33,393 bases of DNA from contig JAWLBR010000026.1 in the NCBI GenBank assembly GCA_041687495.1, positions 1-33,393 of the forward strand. Direction: 5' to 3'. The position numbers were made by a program, and so were the translations under genes. Below are positions 14,488 through 22,145 of the stretch, one piece after another. How positions within the stretch are numbered: position 1 is the first letter of the stretch; each line of letters opens with the position of its first letter. The stretch is from JAWLBR01 sp041687495 (GTDB lineage Bacteria > Bacillota > Limnochordia > DTU087 > JAAYGB01). The notes beneath the pieces are model-generated. The model was not told the DNA's origin. It ran no database searches and worked only from the letters and a program-made list of their open reading frames with translations.

Positions 14488-16710
14488 ATGGCTGATGTTT
14501 TTGACATAGATGATTACCAAGGCAGGCTGCAGACTCTGCGGGAAGAGAAATTGCGGCAGACTGCAGAAAAGCAGGAGACTATCGGGGCGATGGACCACGA
14601 TGACTGGGCCATGATCCTACCGCCTGCCGAGAAGAGGAGACTGGTGGAGACCATCAGTACATCGGGAATGCCGATCACTGATGTCCTCTTGCAGGGATTT
14701 GCCGCTGAGCCAAACCATCCATCGGGCGGATTTTTTGGCCCAAAGGCGGTGGGAGAGAACTTTCGGGCTCTACTCGAGGCCCATCCTGTGTACATCGATC
14801 CGGTCAGTTCTCTGGCCGGTGGGTATATGGTCAACTTTAACTCGTACCGTCAGGTGCAGTGGAATCCAGACTTCGATTATTCCCATCTGCATAATCGGCA
14901 AGAGAAATACCAGCTGGTCAGCGGCATTGGGGCCAGTCAACACTTTTGCCAAGACCTCAGTATTGGGCTTCAACTGGGTTTTGGCGGCATCTTAGATAAA
15001 ATTCGGCGGTACCGGAATGAGAACCCCTCAGGTGATGATTTTTACGCCGGGCTAGAAGCGGTGGTGTTGGGAGTTCAGAACTGGATTCAGCGGCACGCAG
15101 ACCAAGCCCATGAGATGGCTACCGCTGAGCCTAACCCTGGGGTGCGCAAGAACTTAGAGGCGATTGCGCAGATCAATGGCAAGCTGGTCAGCGGGCGGCC
15201 GGAGACGTTTCGGGAGGCCTGCCAATGGATCCTGTGGTTCCAGCTCATCGCTAGGATGTACAACGGCAGTGGCTCGCTGGGGCGGCTGGACGCGTTGCTG
15301 TTTCCGTATTACCGAAGGGAGCAGCAGTCAAAGACTCTTACTGACGAAGAGGCAATCTTTCACATCGCCTGCTTGTTGCTGCGGGATACCGCGTATATTC
15401 AGTTGGGTGGCCTGACTGCCAATGGAAGTGATGAGACTAACCCGGTTTCGTATCTGGTGCTAGAGGCTGCACACCGCTTGAAAATCCCAGCCAATGTTGG
15501 GGTTTCTGTGGGAGAAGGCATTGATCCTGGACTGATGCGGCGGGGCGTAGAGATCCTGATTGAGGACAAAACAGGTATTCCCAAGTTCCTGGGCAACGAT
15601 CCAGCGGTGCAAGGCTTTGCCCGGAATGGATATCCCCTAGAATTGGCGCGGCAGCGTACCTACGCTGGCTGTCACTGGTACGGACTTCCCGGTCGGGAAT
15701 ACACCTTGATGGACTGCGTGAAGATTAACTTCGCCGCTGTTTTTGAAGTTGCTTTCGAGGAGATGATGGCCAGTGCGGCGGGGCCTAGTGTGGAGCGGCT
15801 CTGGCAGCTCTTTACCGCCCACCTAACTGCCGCTGTGGATACCATCGCTGAGGGATTAGACTTTCATATGGAACACATGCACCAAGTGTTTCCAGAGTTG
15901 GTGCTGGATCTGTGCTGTCACGGTCCCATTGAGCGGGGCCTGGATGCTTCCCACGGGGGAGTAGACTACTACAACCTTTGCGTGGATGGTGCCGGATTGG
16001 CAACAGTAGCTGACTCATTCGCGGCCCTGCAGCAGCGGATTGAGCGCGAAGGCCGATACAGTTGGAATGAGTTGACTGAGCATTTGCGCAAGAACTGGGC
16101 TGGCCCAGAAGGAGAGAAGGCCCGGGTGTTGATGCGCAACATCCCCCGGTTCGGTAGTGGCGGTGGGTTAGCTGATGAGTTTGCTGTGCGGATTAGTCAG
16201 GCGTTTACCGCATCAGTTAAGGCCAAACCCACACCTAATGGGTATGGGATGCTGCCGGGACTGTTTTCTTGGGCCAATACCATCCCTATGGGAAAGGAGA
16301 TCGGTGCCACGCCCAACGGGCGGCGTCAAGGCGACCCAATTTCCCACGGGTCCAACCCAGATCCGGGATTTCGCAAGGACGGCGCAGCTACAGCCATGGC
16401 AGCCGCTATCGCTTCCGTCCAGCCCGGATATGGTAACACTGCTCCGATGCAGATGGAGTTGGATCCTGCAGTTTTTCAGGGAGTTGGCGTGGTGGATGCT
16501 CTCTGCGGCCTAATCAAGGGGCACTTTGACCTGGGTGGCACCCAGATTAATATTAATGTCTTGGATCGGGAGAAGATCTTAGAAGCCCACGAAGATCCAA
16601 GCAAACACCTCGACTTGGTTGTTCGGGTGACTGGGTTTAGTGCTTATTTTGCCAGTCTATCTCCAGAGTTTCGTCAGTTAGTTGTCGATCGAATTATCGC
16701 GGCTAAGTAG
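14488..16710 (+). CDS. Glycyl radical enzyme of unknown reaction (PFL-like superfamily)
   Basis: A 740-residue member of the pyruvate formate-lyase/dehydratase superfamily. The C-terminal glycyl loop RVTGFSAYF carries the radical Gly716 (family norm RVxGYxA; Phe replaces Tyr). The thiyl-radical Cys395 lies in YAGCHWYGLPGREY. In most GRE dehydratases, lyases and decarboxylases this loop reads GCVEP, with the Glu two residues after the Cys as catalytic base; here His396-Trp397 occupy those positions and the nearest Glu is 404. PFL itself has Cys-Cys, so this is not PFL. ATG 14488 follows GGGAGGGG. An activating enzyme lies downstream, separated by an LCP gene. The carbohydrate-degrading neighbours suggest a sugar- or polyol-derived substrate, but that is inference. 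The reaction is unknown. Confidence 0.9.
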   Translation: MADVFDIDDYQGRLQTLREEKLRQTAEKQETIGAMDHDDWAMILPPAEKRRLVETISTSGMPITDVLLQGFAAEPNHPSGGFFGPKAVGENFRALLEAHPVYIDPVSSLAGGYMVNFNSYRQVQWNPDFDYSHLHNRQEKYQLVSGIGASQHFCQDLSIGLQLGFGGILDKIRRYRNENPSGDDFYAGLEAVVLGVQNWIQRHADQAHEMATAEPNPGVRKNLEAIAQINGKLVSGRPETFREACQWILWFQLIARMYNGSGSLGRLDALLFPYYRREQQSKTLTDEEAIFHIACLLLRDTAYIQLGGLTANGSDETNPVSYLVLEAAHRLKIPANVGVSVGEGIDPGLMRRGVEILIEDKTGIPKFLGNDPAVQGFARNGYPLELARQRTYAGCHWYGLPGREYTLMDCVKINFAAVFEVAFEEMMASAAGPSVERLWQLFTAHLTAAVDTIAEGLDFHMEHMHQVFPELVLDLCCHGPIERGLDASHGGVDYYNLCVDGAGLATVADSFAALQQRIEREGRYSWNELTEHLRKNWAGPEGEKARVLMRNIPRFGSGGGLADEFAVRISQAFTASVKAKPTPNGYGMLPGLFSWANTIPMGKEIGATPNGRRQGDPISHGSNPDPGFRKDGAATAMAAAIASVQPGYGNTAPMQMELDPAVFQGVGVVDALCGLIKGHFDLGGTQININVLDREKILEAHEDPSKHLDLVVRVTGFSAYFASLSPEFRQLVVDRIIAAK

Positions 16711-16792
16711 CAGGTTTGTCTTCAGGACGCCGACGGTACTACGTGCCAGGTTGAGTACGTATAAATGGGATTATGGGAGTTTCTGAGCTAAG

Positions 16793-16823
16793 ATTCGCCA
16801 CTGCAGGACCAGAAGGGGCGAAT
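16793..16823 (+). repeat. Inverted repeat just upstream of the LCP gene
   Basis: ATTCGCC (16793-16799) and GGCGAAT (16817-16823) form a perfect 7-bp stem ending three bases before the Shine-Dalgarno sequence of the LCP gene. There is no T tract. It could modulate translation or be a protein-binding site between the GRE and LCP genes. Confidence 0.45.
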
Positions 16824-16839
16824 TGAAGGAGTGAGATGC

Positions 16840-17730
16840 TTGAAACCCTGTCTCATTGGCGTCATTAACCTCAGGCGGATCAGAAAATGGCTTTGGATTG
16901 CTGCCCTTGTGGTCATTATTCTAGTTGCGCTTTCCTTGGCTAGACATATTCAGACCGCCAAGGGAAGTCCCACTGAGTGGAGTATAGTCGTCTTTGGCAT
17001 CGATCCGGATCCGGGCCAGTGGGAGGGGCGCAAGCCCTTTGAAAAGACAAAAATTGGGGATGTGCGCGCACGAACTGACGCGATCTTGTTGGTGAGGGTG
17101 GACACAGAATCTGACACTGTAAGAGTAGTACAGGTGCCCCGGGATTCCTTAGTGATGACTGAACGGGGCTGGCAAAAGATCAATGGTCTGTTGTTCTATG
17201 GTGGCCTGAAGTACACGCAAGATGCATTGTTTCGTTTAGTCCCTCACAGATTCATCCATACAGTGATGGTATCGTATGAAGGGCTAGAAGAGATGATTGA
17301 TGCCGTGGGTGGTGTATCTGTTGAGGTGGATAGGGATTTAGTTACTCCCAAGGGAGATATCTGGCTTTCTCAAGGTGTACACACCCTGAACGGGGAAGAG
17401 GCTTTTCGCTTTGCCCGGCATAGATACAAAGACCCCTTGGGTGACCTAGGCCGGATCAAACGACAGAAACAGCTGATGCAAGCGTTTCGGGAAAAGGCTT
17501 TTTCAGTCTCTCCTACCATTTACTATGAATTACTAAAAACCGCGACGAAGATGATCAAGACTGACCTGTCGCTGCGGGATATTGTGATCTTGGGCGAGTA
17601 CCTAATTATGCAGCAGCCGCGGGTGGAGTTTATGATGCTCCCAGGGGAGGCTAGACCTCCCGAATGGCACTATTACCCCGATGAGCGGGGAATCATCAAA
17701 AGCGTCATTCCCTTTATTAACGGGGCCTAA
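16840..17730 (+). CDS. LytR-CpsA-Psr (LCP) family protein
   Basis: A membrane-anchored protein of about 296 residues. One N-terminal membrane helix (WLWIAALVVIILVALSLA) is followed by an extracytoplasmic LCP domain with the family's landmarks: ARTDAILLVRVD, VQVPRDSLV, KINGLLFYGG, AVGGVSVEVD and the arginine-rich FRFARHRYKDPLGDLGRIKR. LCP proteins transfer undecaprenyl-phosphate-linked glycopolymers (teichoic acid, capsule or arabinogalactan) onto peptidoglycan. AAGGAG lies eight bases before the TTG at 16840; a GTG at 16831 overlaps that site. The gene stands between the glycyl radical enzyme and its activase (26 bases before the activase frame), an unexpected position. No other cell-wall glycopolymer gene is visible nearby. 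Confidence 0.92.
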   Translation: MKPCLIGVINLRRIRKWLWIAALVVIILVALSLARHIQTAKGSPTEWSIVVFGIDPDPGQWEGRKPFEKTKIGDVRARTDAILLVRVDTESDTVRVVQVPRDSLVMTERGWQKINGLLFYGGLKYTQDALFRLVPHRFIHTVMVSYEGLEEMIDAVGGVSVEVDRDLVTPKGDIWLSQGVHTLNGEEAFRFARHRYKDPLGDLGRIKRQKQLMQAFREKAFSVSPTIYYELLKTATKMIKTDLSLRDIVILGEYLIMQQPRVEFMMLPGEARPPEWHYYPDERGIIKSVIPFINGA

Positions 17731-17756
17731 GGGTATTCGTAAGCCGAGCAGGAGGA

Positions 17757-18683
17757 GTGGACCTGGTTTTGCAAACGGCAGTTAGCAACAGTATTACTGG
17801 CGGTATATTCGACATTCAGAGATTTTCTACCCACGACGGCCCTGGGATCAGGACCACCGTGTTTGTTAAGGGTTGTCCGCTGCAGTGTCAGTGGTGCCAC
17901 AATCCCGAATCTATTACTTCGGATCCAGTCCTGATGTTTACCGAGCATCTGTGTATCGGATGCGGTGAGTGTTTTGCGGTCTGTCCCCGCCAGGCATTGG
18001 ACCCGAAGAGCGACCAAAGAATCACGTCGCGGTGTGTAGGATGCGGAACTTGTGCTGCAGCCTGCCCGTCGGGCGCGCTGGAGATCGCGGGCAGAAAGGC
18101 CTCGGTCAGCGAGGTCATGCGGGAAGTTGACCAAGATGCGATGTTCTACCGGTCCTCCGGTGGTGGTGTCACCATCTCTGGAGGCGAACCTCTGCTTCAG
18201 CCTAAGTTTACTTCTGCCATACTGCGGCATTGCAGGGCACAGGGGTACCACACTGCACTGGATACATCGGGGTGTGCGTCTTGGGAGCGGTTCTTAGAAG
18301 TGCTTCCCTACGTCGATCTGTTTTTGTATGACGTAAAGCACTTATCTGCGTCAAAGCATCGGGAGCTTACTGGAGTTGATAACGAACTCATTCTGGCAAA
18401 CCTCTTCCGATTGTCTCAGGCCGGTGCCGACATCCTGGTCCGCATACCCGTGATCCCAGGCTGCAATGATGATGCAGATAACTTGCGACAGACCGGTCAG
18501 TTTTTGGCTTCTCTGCCCCATCCTCCGGGAGTTGAGCCGCTGCCTTACCATGCCTTGGCAGAGAGCAAGTACTCCAGACTCAACCGGCCGTATCCGCTCA
18601 AGGGCACACGACCACCTTCGGAAGCGACTATGGACGAAGTCAAGCAGCTGCTCATAAGCTGTGGATGCCAGCTGGTAAAGTAG
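17757..18683 (+). CDS. Glycyl radical enzyme activating enzyme (radical SAM)
   Basis: A radical SAM activase that installs the glycyl radical on its partner GRE. IFDIQRFSTHDGPGIRTTVF leads to the CX3CX2C cluster Cys40, Cys44 and Cys47 (KGCPLQCQWCHNPE). An inserted ferredoxin domain with two 4Fe-4S motifs follows (CIGCGECFAVCP 66-77, CVGCGTCAAACP 93-104), then the SAM-binding GGGVTISGGEPLLQ. The two-cluster insert is typical of activases of non-PFL GREs, which fits the nearby GRE. Numbering assumes GTG 17757; AGGAGGAG overlaps that codon, so TTG 17769 may be the true start. It follows the LCP gene by 26 bases, so translation may be coupled. Confidence 0.93.
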   Translation: MDLVLQTAVSNSITGGIFDIQRFSTHDGPGIRTTVFVKGCPLQCQWCHNPESITSDPVLMFTEHLCIGCGECFAVCPRQALDPKSDQRITSRCVGCGTCAAACPSGALEIAGRKASVSEVMREVDQDAMFYRSSGGGVTISGGEPLLQPKFTSAILRHCRAQGYHTALDTSGCASWERFLEVLPYVDLFLYDVKHLSASKHRELTGVDNELILANLFRLSQAGADILVRIPVIPGCNDDADNLRQTGQFLASLPHPPGVEPLPYHALAESKYSRLNRPYPLKGTRPPSEATMDEVKQLLISCGCQLVK

Positions 18684-18740
18684 TGCAAAGCGTATGGATG
18701 CTAGGCTGGCTTGTGAGCCCAGGAGTAAGAAAGCAAGCAA

Positions 18741-18775
18741 AAAAGGCAGTTCCCGAAGTGTGGGAACTGCCTTTT
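18741..18775. terminator. Bidirectional rho-independent terminator
   Basis: A 14-bp perfect stem (AAAAGGCAGTTCCC at 18741-18754 with GGGAACTGCCTTTT at 18762-18775) has a 7-base loop. The A-rich left and T-rich right sides let it end both the GRE-activase transcript and the convergent mannosidase transcript. Confidence 0.92.
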
Positions 18776-18806
18776 GCTGTCACTGACCGTGATAGATTGG
18801 GTCGGA

Positions 18807-21611
18807 CTACACCAACTGTACCTTCAAGCTCGCTACACTGTGGGCTGCCAGTTGGAAAGAAACCTCATTGCCGTTGATGTCGATGCTGCCTCCTGGCACC
18901 TCGTTTTCGGTCAAGTCAACTAGGACCGCAGACTTAATCGATTGAGCAAATGAGAGCTCAACTGGGGTCTCCTGTCCTTCGGTCTCGTATACCCGAATAA
19001 TCAGGGCATCGTCGGCCGCTTCCGCCAGCTTTACCGCAGACACGGCTGCATTGCCGGATTTTAGGGCAAGGAATCCTTGCGATAAGGGGAGGTTGCCCTT
19101 TTCTGGTCGAGCAGAGATGACTGTCAGCGGGTGATTCAGGGTGGCTGCATTCTCGATCAGGCCTCGGTTGCTCATCTTATCGTCAACGCAGATGCTGAAC
19201 TGGAACTGGTGAATACCAAGCTCCGGATACGGATCTGGATCGTATGAGCTGCGAATTAGCGTCACTGCCAGAGCATCGTCAGTTCCCCGGAAGCCATACT
19301 TGGAGTCTGTCACGATTCGAACCAAGCTCTGACCGCCATCGGAGGTGAGTGCCTGAGCCCAGCTGTTTGCCGGAACGTCCATGTCCAGCGGCTGGCGGGT
19401 GAGCACACCAAAGGGAACATCGTACTTATAGGCGGTGCACTGGTAGCTCAGTGGCAGGTAGAAGTTTAGCTGTGGTATTACCTGTCCCTTGCGACCTACT
19501 TCATGCCAATCGCATTTGACGCTGTACTTCAACTGTGTACTGTCGCCATCTAGGGAAATGGACACTTCCAGTTTAGAGCTGCCAAACTCCACCTCGTAGG
19601 TGATGAACTGGCGCAAGACACCCTTCTCTAGCTTGGTAATTTTGACATTCTCCACTAGATCCTTGATGTCCATGTAGCGTCCAACTCGCCAGGATGTCAT
19701 TCCTCTGATGGGATCCTCGCTGATGAGCCGAAAGACACCGGCGGGAACAGTGGGGTCCACCAACTCTTGTCCAGTGCGTTTATCCACCAAAGAGACCAGC
19801 GTGCAGTCTACAGGGTCAAACTCGGCTCGAATATTGGCGTTTTCCAGCACCGGCTCATCGATGGTCTCAACTCGAGGATCCCGGGGGAAGACAACCTGGG
19901 GTGAAAGATCAGCGTCTTCGCTGAGGACATAGGTGCTGTACCCACAGGCAGGTACTTTCGCGGGAATGAGCACCACTACGAACTTATGGCCCCAGTAGAA
20001 GTTAGTCCCGAAATCCAGGACCTGATGGTCAATGACATTGCCAGCCTCATCCTGAAACACCATGTTCTCTGGCTCGCCTTCCCAGTCCCACACGACAATC
20101 TCAGCAAGATCTTCTCGAGCTGTTAGGGAGTGGTTGAACACGTGGAATACCCGCGTTTTTCCGGCCCCCCGAGAAGTTTGGGAGAGTCGGAACTGCTGTA
20201 CTCCAAATCCGACGCCGGCACCCTCAGAACGGCTCTCCCGAATATCATCATCTGGATCCAGGAAGCGGGAGGTATCGATTTCCGATGCAATCGCTTGTAG
20301 TGCCAACTTCTTGGAGGTGTCGGCTGCAGCTAGGGTCTCCTGGAATAGCCCCATTGCATACTCCCGGGTGTCGATGACTCCAGAACCCGGGATAATGTCG
20401 TGGAACTGATTGAACAGGACATTTTGCCAAGCTTTGGCAAAGGCTGTCTTGGAGTAATCGGCGCCCGCTGCCAGTTTGCCCACTGCAGTCAAGGCTTCGG
20501 CTTCACTCAAGGCGGCTTCGCCTTTGCGGTTAGCCATTTTGATCCGGGACTGACTGGTATAGCATCCTGTGAAAATAAAGTTGCGTTCGCCAGTTACTTC
20601 CGGAAGTGAGTCGGCACCCTTTTCCACAGCGGCGAAATACTCAGCAAATGTGCCGAAGGTGATGGTAGGGAAAATAGGCCATGTATTCATGTCCATGATC
20701 CGCTCAATGTCCCGGCGGGTGGGACCGCCGCCGTGGTCTCCGACACCGTATACCTTCAGGAAGGTCTTCAATCTGTACTTGTTGCAGAGGGACGGAACGC
20801 CAAAGGCCATGTCTGGTTCAATTCCGCCCAAATACCAGAACGGCTCACGATAGACGATGACCGACTGCCCCGACGGTGCCACCCAGCGCTGCAGGTTATG
20901 GCCTTCATCGCCTCGGCAGTGGTAATAGTACTTAACCCCGCCTTTTGCCAATACCTCGGGAACATTCTCGCTGTGGCCAAAGGTATCAGGCTCAAAGTTT
21001 AGGTTAAGGGTATCTGGATCTAGGTCTAGGAGTCTGGAAAGATACTGTTTTGTGTAAAGGATATGCCTAGCCATACTCTCCCCGTTAGGCATATTCTTGT
21101 CGGCTTCGACCCAAGTTGAGGCGGTGACTTCCCAGCGCCCTTCCTTTACCCGTTGGCGAATTTCCTCCAGCATGGCTGGAGCGTACTGCTCGACGATCTT
21201 GTAGACCGATGCCTGCGACTGGGAGAAGGTGAACTCCGGATATTCATTCATTAGGTCCAGCATGGTGCGAAAAGTATCTAGAGTAATGGCCACCGTCTCG
21301 TTCCAAGGCCACATCCAGTTCATGTCAATATGGGCATGGGCGGCGCAAATCATCCGGTACTCCTTGGCGTCTTTACCTGCAGCGCTGAGCATTTCCTCAA
21401 CTTGATTAGCGGCGCTTTGAGTGATACACCCGTCATCCTTTTGTTTTGCCTGGAGAAGCTTGATGGCTTCTGCAATTAGACTGTCGTATTTACCACCGTT
21501 TTCTTGAGACAGATGATACAGATACTCAAGCTCTGAAACAATGCGATTAGGCCAGTAGCCCACGGACTTGGCCTCTCGAAGCTTGACCAGTGCAGTATTG
21601 ATACCGCTCAC
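18807..21611 (-). CDS. GH38 alpha-mannosidase (paralogue 1)
   Basis: A 934-residue zinc-dependent retaining alpha-mannosidase. The catalytic domain has zinc ligands His94 and Asp96 (CAAHAHIDMNW), the nucleophile Asp209 (FEPDTFGH) and zinc ligand His404 (NQFHDIIPGS), followed by the long beta-rich C-terminal region usual for GH38. There is no signal peptide, so it acts in the cytoplasm, probably trimming imported alpha-mannosides or N-glycan pieces. The start is GTG 21611 with AAAGGGGA about nine bases upstream. It is divergent from the ABC importer. A second GH38 at the far end of the importer genes is about 67% identical over the first 410 residues with no gaps (hand count), so the two arose by duplication. 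Linkage preference is unknown. Confidence 0.95.
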   Translation of the reverse strand: MSGINTALVKLREAKSVGYWPNRIVSELEYLYHLSQENGGKYDSLIAEAIKLLQAKQKDDGCITQSAANQVEEMLSAAGKDAKEYRMICAAHAHIDMNWMWPWNETVAITLDTFRTMLDLMNEYPEFTFSQSQASVYKIVEQYAPAMLEEIRQRVKEGRWEVTASTWVEADKNMPNGESMARHILYTKQYLSRLLDLDPDTLNLNFEPDTFGHSENVPEVLAKGGVKYYYHCRGDEGHNLQRWVAPSGQSVIVYREPFWYLGGIEPDMAFGVPSLCNKYRLKTFLKVYGVGDHGGGPTRRDIERIMDMNTWPIFPTITFGTFAEYFAAVEKGADSLPEVTGERNFIFTGCYTSQSRIKMANRKGEAALSEAEALTAVGKLAAGADYSKTAFAKAWQNVLFNQFHDIIPGSGVIDTREYAMGLFQETLAAADTSKKLALQAIASEIDTSRFLDPDDDIRESRSEGAGVGFGVQQFRLSQTSRGAGKTRVFHVFNHSLTAREDLAEIVVWDWEGEPENMVFQDEAGNVIDHQVLDFGTNFYWGHKFVVVLIPAKVPACGYSTYVLSEDADLSPQVVFPRDPRVETIDEPVLENANIRAEFDPVDCTLVSLVDKRTGQELVDPTVPAGVFRLISEDPIRGMTSWRVGRYMDIKDLVENVKITKLEKGVLRQFITYEVEFGSSKLEVSISLDGDSTQLKYSVKCDWHEVGRKGQVIPQLNFYLPLSYQCTAYKYDVPFGVLTRQPLDMDVPANSWAQALTSDGGQSLVRIVTDSKYGFRGTDDALAVTLIRSSYDPDPYPELGIHQFQFSICVDDKMSNRGLIENAATLNHPLTVISARPEKGNLPLSQGFLALKSGNAAVSAVKLAEAADDALIIRVYETEGQETPVELSFAQSIKSAVLVDLTENEVPGGSIDINGNEVSFQLAAHSVASLKVQLV

Positions 21612-21911
21612 TTCGTTATTTCCCCTTTCTGTCGGTAGCCCAGTGAGATACTAGGCCCGTTAATTGAGTGTTACTCTTTTTTCCCACAACTGGAAGTATA
21701 TTCCCCCTGCAGGTTCGACCCTCACTTAGTAGATTCCTTGGATCTTCTGCAAAGAGTATGAATTGGACTGCAATCGCCGGGAAGCGCAACTTCTATGTTT
21801 ATTGCTGAAGAAAGGTTTGTAAGCATAGCTGAACCAGAATTTGCATAGTTTTTACTGATAAAACTCTTAATGCCGAGCTACACCCAACAATTACGCTATG
21901 TTAATATTCGG

Positions 21912-21940
21912 TTGACACTTATTACTAATAGATCTAAAAT
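21912..21940 (+). promoter_or_regulatory. Sigma-A-type promoter for the ABC importer operon
   Basis: TTGACA (21912-21917), a 17-base spacer and TAAAAT (21935-21940) form a near-consensus promoter facing the binding-protein gene about 205 bases downstream. Confidence 0.75.
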
Positions 21941-21970
21941 ATGGTCAATATGCAATGCGTGATATATCGC

Positions 21971-22011
21971 GAGATGCTCAGAAAAGGCGCGGGTGTGAGC
22001 AGGAAAATCTC
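21971..22011 (+). other. Stem-loop in the importer messenger leader
   Basis: TGCTCA (21975-21980) pairs with TGAGCA (21996-22001), and flanking GAGA (21971-21974) pairs with TCTC (22008-22011), leaving a 6-base one-sided bulge. It falls about 30-70 bases after the predicted transcription start. The function is unknown; it matches no riboswitch class I recognise. Confidence 0.4.
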
Positions 22012-22145
22012 ATGCGATGCGCCTTACTCTGTCTCTGGGCCTACATATGGCGAAATGGGGGGGGATGTCCATAGGTTGCGGGTATTTCTGCATGGTGCAG
22101 TACCGTAAGATTAGCCGAAGATATCTTGAAAACGGAGGGATTACT

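Larger units (their letters stand above)
21612..22145. other. 534-bp divergent regulatory region of the mannoside locus
   Basis: No gene is visible. The region separates the divergent GH38 gene and the binding-protein gene and is AT-rich around 21840-21960. It holds a near-consensus plus-strand promoter (21912-21940), a leader stem-loop (21971-22011) and a GTTTT/AAAAC inverted repeat (21848-21864). The messenger leader before the binding-protein start would be about 200 bases. No regulator gene for the locus is found in the window. Confidence 0.6.

Noticed and set aside
14488..16710. Assignment of the glycyl radical enzyme as pyruvate formate-lyase
   Set aside because: PFL needs two adjacent active-site cysteines; here a single Cys is followed by His-Trp, and the activase has the two-cluster insert of non-PFL activases.
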